NCBI GenBank assembly: GCA_015062055.1
Contig: SUVK01000002.1
Span: 24,703 to 88,702 of the forward strand
Length of the DNA stretch: 64,000 nt
Direction of reading: 5' to 3'
DNA from: Akkermansiaceae bacterium
Lineage (GTDB): Bacteria > Verrucomicrobiota > Verrucomicrobiia > Verrucomicrobiales > Akkermansiaceae
The notes below the pieces were generated by a model, which was not told the origin of the DNA, searched no databases, and saw nothing but the letters and a program-made list of their open reading frames with translations. The position numbers were made by a program, and so were the translations under genes. Shown piece by piece: positions 41,051-51,014 of this stretch; the first letter of the stretch is position 1, and every line of letters begins with the position of its first letter.

Positions 41051-42996
41051 CAGAACGTAATGGTACAGCCTGCATGAATAGTAGTGCCTGCCGAAATAAA
41101 AGAGTAATTCGGGTCGGCATAGTGACCTTCCGTTACATATTTCTGGTTAGTAAGGTTTTCAATTGCAACATGCAAGCTTAAGTTTTCATTGACCTTATAT
41201 TGAGCATACCATCGCAAGTTGTAATAATTGTCCAGATGACTATATGGCGTTGCCGAGTAGTGGCTTCGCCCAACCGCTGCTGAAAAGCCAATCCCGGTTG
41301 TAAAATCCTCTATGGGTGACGTATGGATGTCCGCTTGCCATATTTGGCGTACGGAGGACGGAATTTGTTTGTCGTCAGATGTTTTTGGCCGGGTGTAGGT
41401 CCACGATAACTTATATTGCGTATTCCAATGGGGCTCAAGCGTGCCACTCAGCGCCATTTCCGCACCGAGGATAGTCCAGTACCCCTGCATGTTCTCGTAA
41501 CGGCTTGCGTAGGCCGCGTTATCCCAAACGGTGCCTATGGCGTTATCCCTTTGTTCCCAGAAGAAGGTAAGGCTGAATGTGTGATTATCGGATACTGATT
41601 GCTCGAACCCGATGTCGGCACTGATGCTGTTTTCGCAATCCAAGTCGGGATTGCCGATGTATTTGCCATAGGGCGCTACGAATTCTCCTGCGCTGCTTTG
41701 GAAGGATGAAGGTGCCCGATACCCGGTGCCGACAGAGGCAAATACTCGCGTTTTGTCGTCATTAAAACGGTATGACGATGCAGCGCGAATGCTTACGAGG
41801 GCATCGTGCACATTGCTGTAATCCAGACGAGCAGCCAATGTGCTATCCCAATTTTCGTTTGGGGTAATATGGTGCTCTGCTGCCAGCCCGAACACGTTTT
41901 CAAGATTCTTGTACTGATTATCTGTCGTGCCACCCGAGACACAATCGTAGTCATTGCGATTCCACGAAATGGCGGCCATAGTGGTTTGGTGCTTGCACCA
42001 CTCGTAGTTGTTACGCCATTCTACTTGTAAGTTGCGCATGTTTTGCAGGTAATCATCTGCTAATTTGGCATCAAAGGTATAGTAACCGGCCATAAGAGAA
42101 CTCTGCCATTGGTCGGTAAGCTGTGTTTGCCATTTTGCTGTCAGTAGATTACTGCGAAAACGGTAGGTATTGTAGGTGGGCCAAGCGGGGTCCATGGAGT
42201 CATATCCATACTCAGAATCCTCTCGTCGATAGGTGAGCGTGATTTTGTTCTCATCGTCAGGGCGATAATCCAAGCGCATTGCTTCGTTACGCGATTCTGA
42301 TTCAAAAGCATTGCGTTGAGCGGAGGTTTTGCCGTTGGCTGTTTGCACATCGTTATCGGTGCGTGAATAGCCGATGTTGAAAAACCAAGCCAGATTATCC
42401 ACACATCCTTGGGTGGATACGTTGCCGGTGTAGGCATTGTTGCTGCCTACCTCGTTAAATAGAGTGATGCCGGGCTCGCCTTCGCCCTCCGGGGTTTCCA
42501 TAAAAATGACACCGCCGATTGCTCCGCCTCCGAAAACTGCACCTTGGCTGCCCTTGAGCACCTCGAGATTACCCAATGAAAAAACATCCGTCCTGCCCAG
42601 CACGTTAGAGGTAATGAGGGTATCGCCGCCGTTTGAACTCAAGCGCATGCCGTCTATCATGGTGGATGTGTAGGCGTCAGAGCTCATGCCGCGTATCACG
42701 ATTTGTGAGGTGTTGCCCTTTTGGTTGGCACCACCACCGGGTAGTACGTATACGCCCGGTAACGTAGTAAGGGCCTCCGAAACAGTGTAGATGCCCTCTT
42801 CTTTCATTTGTTCCAGATCTACTACCTCCACCGATACTCCTGTTTGGTCATAAGGTATGGCGAATCCGCCGTGGGCTGATACTGTGATGGAGGGTAGCTC
42901 TGTTTCTTGCTGATCTGCAAAAACGCCGCCTGTCGCTATCAGCGCAGGCACTACTGCATATGCCACTATCTGAGTGGCGTTTTTTTTGTATTTCAT
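41050..42996 (-). CDS. TonB-dependent outer-membrane receptor, probable corrinoid (BtuB-like) transporter
   Basis: Plug: VSEALTTLPGVYVLPGGGANQKGNTSQIVIRGMSSDAYTSTMIDGMRL...; C-terminal beta-barrel signature; downstream of cobalamin riboswitch. Confidence 0.9.
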   Translation of the reverse strand: MKYKKNATQIVAYAVVPALIATGGVFADQQETELPSITVSAHGGFAIPYDQTGVSVEVVDLEQMKEEGIYTVSEALTTLPGVYVLPGGGANQKGNTSQIVIRGMSSDAYTSTMIDGMRLSSNGGDTLITSNVLGRTDVFSLGNLEVLKGSQGAVFGGGAIGGVIFMETPEGEGEPGITLFNEVGSNNAYTGNVSTQGCVDNLAWFFNIGYSRTDNDVQTANGKTSAQRNAFESESRNEAMRLDYRPDDENKITLTYRREDSEYGYDSMDPAWPTYNTYRFRSNLLTAKWQTQLTDQWQSSLMAGYYTFDAKLADDYLQNMRNLQVEWRNNYEWCKHQTTMAAISWNRNDYDCVSGGTTDNQYKNLENVFGLAAEHHITPNENWDSTLAARLDYSNVHDALVSIRAASSYRFNDDKTRVFASVGTGYRAPSSFQSSAGEFVAPYGKYIGNPDLDCENSISADIGFEQSVSDNHTFSLTFFWEQRDNAIGTVWDNAAYASRYENMQGYWTILGAEMALSGTLEPHWNTQYKLSWTYTRPKTSDDKQIPSSVRQIWQADIHTSPIEDFTTGIGFSAAVGRSHYSATPYSHLDNYYNLRWYAQYKVNENLSLHVAIENLTNQKYVTEGHYADPNYSFISAGTTIHAGCTITF

Positions 42997-43014
42997 TTGT
43001 ATGGTATTGTCTGT

Positions 43015-43180
43015 GCTCGGTGCAACGCCGAGCGATTTAGACTTGCTCCACGGCCGGTCTTCCGACTGAGTTCGCTTTGTGATATGCGAACAACACGGTT
43101 GCGGCACAGCGGCAGATTCTCACTGCCTTTCCCGTCTATTTCCTGCGGCTTCCTCGCCGCCTCCGGGAGCAAAGGTCCGT
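43015..43180 (-). promoter_or_regulatory. Cobalamin (B12) riboswitch
   Basis: Minus strand: ATAGACGGGAAAGGCAGTGAGAATCTGCCGCTGTGCCGCAACCGTG...AGTCGGAAGACCGGCCGTGG (B12-box); adjacent hairpin GCTCGG-cgttgca-CCGAGC before ATG of receptor; exact 5' limit uncertain. Confidence 0.9.
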
Positions 43181-43369
43181 TATTTTGTTGAACCTCGCAG
43201 GCATTTAATATCAAATTACGAATCAATGCAAGCTTAATTTCTTGTTGTCTGTGCATTTTCGACAGTCCGGTGCAGTAGACATTTTTGAGAGTGTAGGGCA
43301 TAAAACAGTGTCTCGTGGCCTTGCTAGCCTCCAAATCAGAAAGAAAAGCCACACGTTAGCAAATTTTGC

Positions 43370-43398
43370 TTGATTTTTAGGTCGTTTTGGTGCATAAC
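43370..43398 (+). promoter_or_regulatory. Predicted sigma70 promoter of lipA (ultra-short leader)
   Basis: TTGATT-17 nt-CATAAC, 11 nt before ATG 43410. Confidence 0.55.
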
Positions 43399-43409
43399 TT
43401 CCGCCCGTT

Positions 43410-44327
43410 ATGGCAGAAGAAACCGCTCGCAAACCTTCTTGGCTTAAAGTTAAGCTGCCCAAGGGGCAAGCTTTCAAACATGTAAATGAGCTCGTAAAGG
43501 GTAATTCCTTGGTAACCGTGTGCGAAGAAGCAATGTGCCCCAATCGTGGTGAGTGTTGGAGCCACGGTACGGCAACATTCATGGCTTGTGGCGATGTATG
43601 CACTCGTGCTTGCGGTTTTTGTGCCACTCGTACAGCTCGCCCGAAACCACTCGACCCTGAGGAGCCTGCTAAAATTGCAGATGCCGTGTGTCGCATGAAA
43701 CTTAACCACACGGTGGTGACGATGGTGACTCGTGACGACCTTAAAGACGGTGCGGCCAACCACATTGCTGCCATTATTCGAGAAATCCGCAAGACCAGTC
43801 CTCAAACGATTATCGAGGTGCTTACCTCCGACTTTAACGGCAAGGAAGAGTGTATTGCCGCAGTGATGGATGCCCGCCCCCACATTTTCAACCACAATTT
43901 GGAGACTGTGGAGCGCTTGTCTCCGCTGGTGCGTTTCCGCGCTAAATATCGTCAATCTCTTGCCGTGCTCAAGCGTGCTTTAGAGCTTGCCCCCGGCATG
44001 GTGGTGACCAAGAGTGGTATTATGCTTGGTCTCGGAGAGACTCGCGATGAAATTGAGCGCACCATGGACGACCTGCGCGAGCACGGTGTCACCGTGTTGA
44101 CGATGGGGCAGTACCTGCGTCCTTCTCCCAAGCATTTGCCGGTGATAGACTACATACACCCCGACATGTTCGATGAGCTGCGCGAGGTGGCTCTCGGTAA
44201 GGGGTTTCGTCATGTTGCAAGTGGCCCGCTCATTCGCTCCTCTCACCACGATGCCAATTTCCGCCCCGAGCTCGACATACTCGAGGCCATCAATGCAGAT
44301 TTACGCGCCCGTGGCGAAATTGTTTAA
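43410..44327 (+). CDS. lipA: Lipoyl synthase (radical SAM)
   Basis: CEEAMCPNRGECWSHGTATFMACGDVCTRACGFCATRTARP; HNLETVERLSPLVR; KSGIMLGLGET. Confidence 0.98.
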   Translation: MAEETARKPSWLKVKLPKGQAFKHVNELVKGNSLVTVCEEAMCPNRGECWSHGTATFMACGDVCTRACGFCATRTARPKPLDPEEPAKIADAVCRMKLNHTVVTMVTRDDLKDGAANHIAAIIREIRKTSPQTIIEVLTSDFNGKEECIAAVMDARPHIFNHNLETVERLSPLVRFRAKYRQSLAVLKRALELAPGMVVTKSGIMLGLGETRDEIERTMDDLREHGVTVLTMGQYLRPSPKHLPVIDYIHPDMFDELREVALGKGFRHVASGPLIRSSHHDANFRPELDILEAINADLRARGEIV

Positions 44328-44340
44328 TTGCCGATTTATC

Positions 44341-44369
44341 TTGGCAAAGCCGATTAAATAGTGTAGAAT
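44341..44369 (+). promoter_or_regulatory. Predicted sigma70 promoter of glgB (leaderless geometry)
   Basis: TTGGCA-17 nt-TAGAAT, 8 nt before ATG 44378. Confidence 0.6.
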
Positions 44370-44377
44370 AGGTGGCG

Positions 44378-46399
44378 ATGAGAAGATCACCTATTCCCGG
44401 TTTGGTGTTAGCAGACGGATGGCTGGCACCGTATGAGCGTGAAATTAAGGCCCGCATGCGTTTGTATGATGGGCAGTTGCAGCGTATATGCCGTCGCTAC
44501 GGTTCTTTGTTGGAGTGTGCTAACGGCTATACCCGAATGGGATTTAACCGCGATGCTGCTACCGGAGAGTGGGTATACCGAGAATGGGCACCCGGCGCCA
44601 GGGCTCTTTATCTCATAGGCGATTTTAATGGCTGGAACCGCAGCAGCCATGCCTTGACTTTCGGGAAAGACGGCGTATGGGAGATTCGCTTGCCGTCAGA
44701 TGCATTGGCACATGGCCAACATGTGAAGGTGCATGTTATCGGTGCGGATAATGTGGCAAAAGACCGTATGCCTGCGTGGATTCGCTATACCGAGCAAGAC
44801 ACTGCTACCTTTGACTACAGCGGTATCATCTGGGAGCCGCAAGAGCAATACAAATGGAAAAACACCCGCTGGAACCCCGCTAATATAAAAGTGCCGTTCA
44901 TATACGAAACGCATGTTGGTATGGCCGGGGAGGAGGAGCGTATTCACAGCTACCGCGAATTTGCTGATAATGTGTTGCCACGCATCAAAAAACTGGGGTA
45001 CAATGTGGTACAGATCATGGCTGTACAAGAGCACCCGTATTATGGCTCCTTCGGTTACCATGTATCCTCATTTTTTGCCCCGTGCAATCGATTCGGCACA
45101 CCCGAGGATTTGAAATATCTCATTGATACGGCTCATGGTATGGGGATTGCCGTATTGCTGGATGTGGTGCACTCTCATGCCGTGAAGAATGAGGCCGAAG
45201 GCTTGAATAACTTTGATGGCTCGGGCGGCCAATACTTTAACGCCGGTGAGCGCGATAGCCGTCACCCCGATTGGGACAGCTGCTTGTTTGATTATGGACG
45301 CTCCGAGGTGATAGAGTTCTTGCTTAGCAACTTACGTTGGTGGCTGGAGGAGTTCCGATTCGATGGCTTCCGTTTCGATGGTGTTACCAGTATGCTCTAT
45401 TTGCACCACGGGCACGAGCCCTTTACTGACCTTGGCTGCTACTTCAACACGATGGTTAATTTGGATGCCGTGACCTACCTGCAACTAGCGGCTACCTTGG
45501 TGCAACAAGTGCGCCCCGGGGCTTTTGCCATTGCCGAGGATATGTCGGGCATGCCGGGGCTGTGTCGCCCGGTAGATGAAGGTGGCTTCGGCTTTACGCA
45601 TCGCTTAGCCATGGGCCTGCCCGATTACTGGATTAAGCTTCTTAAAGAAAAGAAGGATGAAGAATGGAGTGTCGGCGATATTTGGTACACTCTTATCAAC
45701 CGCCGATACGGCGAGGCCAATATCGCTTATGCCGAGAGCCATGATCAAGCCTTAGTGGGCGACAAGACCATTGCTTTCCGTCTCATGGATGCTGAGATGT
45801 ACACTCACATGAGCTGCGACACCCCCAGCATGGTGATAGACCGTGGCATGGCCTTGCACAAGATGATACGCTTGGCCACCATGGCTGCCGGTGGTGAAGG
45901 GTGGCTCAACTTCATGGGCAATGAATTCGGACACCCGGAGTGGATAGATTTCCCCCGAGAAGGAAACAATAATTCATATAAGTATTGCCGGCGCCAATGG
46001 AGCTTGGTTGATAATGAGTTGTTGCGTTATCGTTATCTTAACGATTTTGATCGTGCCATGGTGAAGTTAGCTCAAGAAACCGACCTCTTGGCCATGCCTC
46101 CGGCTCGTCCCTTGAATATGGATGAGAAAAACCAAGTGATGGCATTTGAGCGAGCCGACTTGGTCTTTATCTTTAACTGGAGCGGTACGGCTGCTATACC
46201 TGATTATAAACTGCCGGCACCCAGCCACGGAGAATGGCGCGTTGTGCTCGATTCGGATGCTTTGAACTTCGGTGGATTCGGCCGTTTAGATAACAGCATA
46301 ACGCATTTTACGGATAAATTGCAAAATCTTTCTCTTTACCTGTTGCCTCGTACCGTATTAGTACTTGCTCGCGCCTATCGCGGAGGTCGAAGATTCTAA
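44378..46399 (+). CDS. glgB: 1,4-alpha-glucan branching enzyme, eukaryotic-type (GH13_8-like)
   Basis: LLDVVHSHAVKN, WWLEEFRFDGFRFDGVTSMLYLHHG, AIAEDMSGMPGLCRPVDEGGFGFTHRLAMGLPDYWIKLLKE, NEFGHPEWIDFPREGNNNSYKYCRRQW; track start 44372 is GTG, ATG at 44378. Confidence 0.93.
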   Translation: MRRSPIPGLVLADGWLAPYEREIKARMRLYDGQLQRICRRYGSLLECANGYTRMGFNRDAATGEWVYREWAPGARALYLIGDFNGWNRSSHALTFGKDGVWEIRLPSDALAHGQHVKVHVIGADNVAKDRMPAWIRYTEQDTATFDYSGIIWEPQEQYKWKNTRWNPANIKVPFIYETHVGMAGEEERIHSYREFADNVLPRIKKLGYNVVQIMAVQEHPYYGSFGYHVSSFFAPCNRFGTPEDLKYLIDTAHGMGIAVLLDVVHSHAVKNEAEGLNNFDGSGGQYFNAGERDSRHPDWDSCLFDYGRSEVIEFLLSNLRWWLEEFRFDGFRFDGVTSMLYLHHGHEPFTDLGCYFNTMVNLDAVTYLQLAATLVQQVRPGAFAIAEDMSGMPGLCRPVDEGGFGFTHRLAMGLPDYWIKLLKEKKDEEWSVGDIWYTLINRRYGEANIAYAESHDQALVGDKTIAFRLMDAEMYTHMSCDTPSMVIDRGMALHKMIRLATMAAGGEGWLNFMGNEFGHPEWIDFPREGNNNSYKYCRRQWSLVDNELLRYRYLNDFDRAMVKLAQETDLLAMPPARPLNMDEKNQVMAFERADLVFIFNWSGTAAIPDYKLPAPSHGEWRVVLDSDALNFGGFGRLDNSITHFTDKLQNLSLYLLPRTVLVLARAYRGGRRF

Positions 46400-46417
46400 T
46401 TACGTTATTCTTCTTTT

Positions 46418-47503
46418 ATGGCAAAATCAAAAAAAAGGGGCATAAGGCGTATATTGCGAGTTGATACGCTGTTGGTGGCTCTCGTATTGTCGTGCGTATA
46501 TCTGCTGACGGGAAAGTTCGGTGGTGAGGAGGCTCAAACGATATGGGAAGAAGTCGTCACCCCGCTCAATACTGCGGAATCTGCTCATGATTTTGGATCT
46601 ACTGATGAGTCCGCTCAATCTCAATTGAGTGATTCCGAGCTCAATGCCCTTTTGGGCGATATGCCAAAGGCGACGCAATGCAAGCCTATTCGTTTTTTGA
46701 TGATGAACGCGCATAATTACTTTGTGCGCGAAGATACACAACGAACGCATTATAAGTTAACGATAAAAAAAGAAGAAGCGAGGGATGCTGTTGCCGAGGT
46801 AATCGCTTCTGCTGCACCCGAGATTGTTGGTCTTGTCGAGATTGGAGGACCTCATGCCTTGGCTGATTTGCAAGAACGCTTGAGATTGAGAGGCCTTGAT
46901 TATCCTTATTCGAAAATTCTGTTGAGGTCCGGGGAAGACCGGGCTTTGGCTGTGCTGTCGATGCATCCTATCGTTCAAGACCATTCACGTGCTAATTGTA
47001 ACTTGTTGGGAAAAAAACGCCAAAAGATGTTGCGCGGCATATTGGATGTGACCATACAGGTAGGAGAGAACCGTTTTTACCGCATTATGGGGGCTCACCT
47101 CAAGTCTCGCGTATCGGATGACCCCGCAGCAGCAACGGCTCGGCGTACCCTAGAGGCTCGCACCTTAGCCTTTTATTTACAGCGGGAAATCAAGAAACAA
47201 CCCAACATGCCCATGCTTGTGTATGGTGACTGGAATGATGGCCCGGCAGATGCCTCGCTGAAAATTCTCAAGCAGGGCGTTTCTAAAGACTCAGCTCTTT
47301 CTCAAGTCAAAGCAAGCGATAGTGCAGGGCAAACGTGGACCATTTACTATAAGACAGGGCAAGAATACTCTGCTTTTGATTTGATATTCGTCAATTCCGT
47401 ATTACGTAGCAGGCGAGGCCGTAGCTGTGACAGTGGTATTGTTGATATACCGGCGGCGCAAGAGGCATCCGACCACCGCGCCGTTTGGTGTGAGTTGCGT
47501 TAA
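46418..47503 (+). CDS. Endonuclease/exonuclease/phosphatase superfamily protein with N-terminal TM
   Basis: PEIVGLVEIGGPHALADLQ, RIMGAHLKSR, MLVYGDWNDGPAD, ASDHRAVWCEL. Confidence 0.85.
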   Translation: MAKSKKRGIRRILRVDTLLVALVLSCVYLLTGKFGGEEAQTIWEEVVTPLNTAESAHDFGSTDESAQSQLSDSELNALLGDMPKATQCKPIRFLMMNAHNYFVREDTQRTHYKLTIKKEEARDAVAEVIASAAPEIVGLVEIGGPHALADLQERLRLRGLDYPYSKILLRSGEDRALAVLSMHPIVQDHSRANCNLLGKKRQKMLRGILDVTIQVGENRFYRIMGAHLKSRVSDDPAAATARRTLEARTLAFYLQREIKKQPNMPMLVYGDWNDGPADASLKILKQGVSKDSALSQVKASDSAGQTWTIYYKTGQEYSAFDLIFVNSVLRSRRGRSCDSGIVDIPAAQEASDHRAVWCELR

Positions 47504-49926
47504 TTTTTGCCCTTCTTTAACCACTTACTGGTGCTGTGAATCATCAAAGGCCATTTATCAAAGGACGCTTCTTCCAAGCAATGCTCCTTGCGTATTTGTT
47601 TTGCCCACTCCCTGAAAATGGCTGTATGCTCCGGGTATTTCATGGCAATGGGGTGACGATAAATCGTGGTGGCAATATCGGCTGCGGCCTCCCATTCTTG
47701 CATTTTCAGATGGCATGCAATCGCACCGGTGCCGGACAACGCTAATATATAGGCATGGTCGGGGCCACTTTGTTTGGCGGTGCTGGGCAGGTTCTTGATG
47801 ATGAGATTAAAATAATAGAGTGCTTTTTCGTTTTTGTTGATGCGGGAATAGAGTATGGCCTGCTGTAAATAGGCGCGGTTATACCACTCTGCGGTTAAGC
47901 CGGGCAGGGCAATGAGCCTTTCGTTAATGTTGATTGCCTCCATTAATGATTCTTCGGTGCCGGGAATGGCTGCTATATCGACCTTTACAGTGAGCGCAAA
48001 CGCATACTCGGTGGCAAGGTGGGTGTCGCCGGGTGTGTTAGCTCTTTCTTTTTCAATCTCTGCAATAATTCGATTGATGCGCAACTTCGCTTCTTCTATC
48101 TTATTGATGCGGAAGAGAATAGCTGTGTTTAGAATGGCTGCACGGAGTCGATACGGGCCTTCGATTTGGGAGGCTGCTTCAAAGAGGGCTGCGCCTTTTG
48201 TGACAGACTCGTATGTAAGGCATTGTGTAGACTCGCGCCCGGCAAGAAGCAAAGCTCGCGCCTTCATATCGCGGTCTTTGGAATTAGCGGCCAAGGCCTC
48301 CAGCATTAGCAATGCAATTTGATGATTGCCTTCCTCTGAGTAAATTTTGGACAACTTCAGCGTAATGGCAATGCGCACATCTTCTCGCTTGCTCAAATTC
48401 AAGGCATCGTGTAAGAATGTTTTGTGAGCAAGCGTAGCGCGGCCTGCCTGTTGCTCACTCTCAAGAGCATGCAAGAAAAGCCCATAGTAACGCATAACCT
48501 GCTCGTTGGGCCATGTGGAGCGTTCTTCATGGGTATAAGCGCTCAGTCTATTAAGTGCTATATCCGACTTCTGTTCATCAATATCGAGCTGGCTGAGTTG
48601 CAAATCTGCCTCAACTTTTTGAATCGGATTGGGTTGCATAGAGTGTACCGATTCTAATTCTTTTCTTGCGATTTTGGGCGTTTTACGTAAGTTAAGCCCG
48701 GCGTGAGTCAATAAAAGGGCTCGCTTTATGGCAAGCGGTCGGTCTGCATTCAAAATTTGCTCAATAATCTCTGTATTGTCGCTGACGTGCGCGCAATACA
48801 TGGCGTTGCACAGTGCAATTTCTTGTAATGGAGGTGGGGCTATTTCTGCACATTTCAGAAACAGCTCCATGGCAGTCGGGGCTGACGGGGGAAGTGTGCG
48901 GGCTCTGTAAAACAAGCAATAAGCATCTTGCTTGTTTGTCGGTACTCGTTCAAGATATTTGGACGCTTCTTGATTTTTGTTAATATCGATGAGATGTCGG
49001 GATAGCGTGTTGCTGATTTGTATGGTAATCGGCAGATAATCCGGGGCGATAGCCAGAGCTCTATTGGTGGCAATTTCGGCGAATTCTTCTTGTCCTTTTG
49101 TTCGCAATGCCTCCCTTTGAATGATTGCTGTTGCCAATAGCGAGCGATATACCTTACTGCCATCGGACGACCATTCTTCCAATTTACGTATCGCATATTT
49201 ACTGGAGGAGAAGGCTCCACGAACGTCCAGCCGTCGAAAGGCTTCCGGCAACAGCACAGAATCCGGTGAGGATGAAATAAACTTCAACAAAGTCTCTTCG
49301 CCTTTACCCTCGCTGTTACCACTGGCGGCTTCTTGGTCATAGTGAATTTCAGCCAGCAAGATTCGACTGTATTCTCGTTGCAACGGTAAAGCTTTTTCCT
49401 CTGCTTCTCGGCATTTTATTGTAGCCTCGTCGTAGCGTCCGGCGCGGCGTAACTGTTCTGCTTCAAGTAAAAGAAGAGCCCCGCTGATTTCGGCTGATGA
49501 TGATGCCGTGCTCACTAGCTCGGCAAGAGAAACATTGGCCCCACAACATATCATGTGCTCTGCCAACATTGCTTTTGCCAAGGTGGCAATCTCAGGGTTT
49601 GTAGATGTAGATAAGCGGACGAGGTGTTTTTCTGTATCCTTACTGCGGCGTGCACAGAAGATGAGAGTTTTCGCAGCATAGGGATACAGCGTGTGCTTCT
49701 CATCTACCATAGAAAGTTCTACAATGGCTTCTTCATATCTTTGTATTTGAGCTAAGGCTCGACCCCTCCAGTAGTGCGACTCGGAGCAGGGGACTACCCC
49801 TTGTAACGCCTCTAATGCTTGTGCCGGGTTTCCACTGCGCAGGGCAGCCTCTGCTTCTACTATATCGGCTTGTGTTGTTGCGGTTGCAGCTACGCTGCTC
49901 AGTAAAAAGAAAAGAGGATACTTCAT
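47500..49926 (-). CDS. Secreted TPR-repeat protein
   Basis: Signal peptide MKYPLFFLLSSVAATATTQA; multiple TPR-like units (AEAALRSGNPAQALEALQGVV..., YFNLIIKNLPSTA...). Confidence 0.8.
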   Translation of the reverse strand: MKYPLFFLLSSVAATATTQADIVEAEAALRSGNPAQALEALQGVVPCSESHYWRGRALAQIQRYEEAIVELSMVDEKHTLYPYAAKTLIFCARRSKDTEKHLVRLSTSTNPEIATLAKAMLAEHMICCGANVSLAELVSTASSSAEISGALLLLEAEQLRRAGRYDEATIKCREAEEKALPLQREYSRILLAEIHYDQEAASGNSEGKGEETLLKFISSSPDSVLLPEAFRRLDVRGAFSSSKYAIRKLEEWSSDGSKVYRSLLATAIIQREALRTKGQEEFAEIATNRALAIAPDYLPITIQISNTLSRHLIDINKNQEASKYLERVPTNKQDAYCLFYRARTLPPSAPTAMELFLKCAEIAPPPLQEIALCNAMYCAHVSDNTEIIEQILNADRPLAIKRALLLTHAGLNLRKTPKIARKELESVHSMQPNPIQKVEADLQLSQLDIDEQKSDIALNRLSAYTHEERSTWPNEQVMRYYGLFLHALESEQQAGRATLAHKTFLHDALNLSKREDVRIAITLKLSKIYSEEGNHQIALLMLEALAANSKDRDMKARALLLAGRESTQCLTYESVTKGAALFEAASQIEGPYRLRAAILNTAILFRINKIEEAKLRINRIIAEIEKERANTPGDTHLATEYAFALTVKVDIAAIPGTEESLMEAININERLIALPGLTAEWYNRAYLQQAILYSRINKNEKALYYFNLIIKNLPSTAKQSGPDHAYILALSGTGAIACHLKMQEWEAAADIATTIYRHPIAMKYPEHTAIFREWAKQIRKEHCLEEASFDKWPLMIHSTSKWLKKGKN

Positions 49927-49937
49927 ATCTGCGAATA

Positions 49938-50996
49938 TTATTGTTGGGGTGCAGAGTCGGTGGAGGGCGCCGGGAGCTCTCTCCACATAAAACGGTCGAT
50001 AAATACTTTGCCGGAGCTTGTCAGGTGCGCCGTGGTGCTTTTGCCGGCAAGTCGCTTGGCGGTGCATTCATTCTGATATACCGGCATCTTTTTACACGAG
50101 ATGACAACAGGGCTTTCAACCGCTGTGTCAGAGGGATAAACGGCTATGGGAATTCCCTCTGCCGTAAACGCAATATCTAAAGATGTATAATTCCTCCCCC
50201 ATTCTCCCTTAAATAAAAATGGGTATCTTTGCAAAAAATCAGGCATTTGCCCGGTATAGGGTACGCGCACTCTGTAGTGCTCCGCTAAGGTTAAAAAATA
50301 GCGAGAGAGAGAAAAAGTTTGGCCGTTTTGACAATGCAGTAAAACATCAGCGGCATTGAATCCAATAAGATTTTGTCCATTAAACAAGCCATGCTTGTTG
50401 CTGGCGGGACAAAACTTATGGTATTCTGAATGCACCATGAGGCATATTTCTAAATGGCAATGAGCTCGCACCCGATTAAGGCCATCTCCACTGTAGCCTA
50501 AAACGCCGATAGTGTCGTGGTAGCCCACTTGTTGGCCTTCTTCGCATGAAACTTTACGCAAGTGCGCGTAAAGGCTGTAAACCGTCCCCTCGGGGAGTTG
50601 ATGAGCAATGACAACATATCTGCCATAATTGCTGGCTCCGGGGGCGCTATTGGTGTATGCGACCACGCCGGGGGCGATTGGTCGCACTTCGTCCAGTGGT
50701 TCTCCGGCTGCATCTCGTCTTATGGGCTTAACATCTATCCCCTCATGCAGTTTGGTGCATATGATTTCTTTGGTGTAGATTCGCTTGGGGGTTCTGGTAA
50801 AACCATAGGTGCCGGCCTCCCATGGTTGCAGCTTTTTACCCTCGAATACACGGTCGCAGTACATGAAGTATCCCTCATTGTCGCCTCGATACAAGGCATC
50901 ATTGTCGGTCGGTAATTTGAATACCAAATCTTGTGCAGCCTGTGAGGTCAGGCTCATCACTATTGCCGGCAACAATGCTTGTATCGTGCGCTTCAT
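49938..50996 (-). CDS. M23-family (LytM-like) peptidase
   Basis: LHEGIDVKPI (HxxxD) ... YGRYVVIAHQ...VYSLYAHLRKV...HCHLEI; signal peptide. Confidence 0.85.
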   Translation of the reverse strand: MKRTIQALLPAIVMSLTSQAAQDLVFKLPTDNDALYRGDNEGYFMYCDRVFEGKKLQPWEAGTYGFTRTPKRIYTKEIICTKLHEGIDVKPIRRDAAGEPLDEVRPIAPGVVAYTNSAPGASNYGRYVVIAHQLPEGTVYSLYAHLRKVSCEEGQQVGYHDTIGVLGYSGDGLNRVRAHCHLEICLMVHSEYHKFCPASNKHGLFNGQNLIGFNAADVLLHCQNGQTFSLSRYFLTLAEHYRVRVPYTGQMPDFLQRYPFLFKGEWGRNYTSLDIAFTAEGIPIAVYPSDTAVESPVVISCKKMPVYQNECTAKRLAGKSTTAHLTSSGKVFIDRFMWRELPAPSTDSAPQQ

Positions 50997-51014
50997 GTAA
51001 AGGATTCTGCTCAA

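Noticed and set aside
43377-43955. 189-192-aa minus-strand ORFs
   Set aside because: Antisense to lipA, whose protein match is unambiguous
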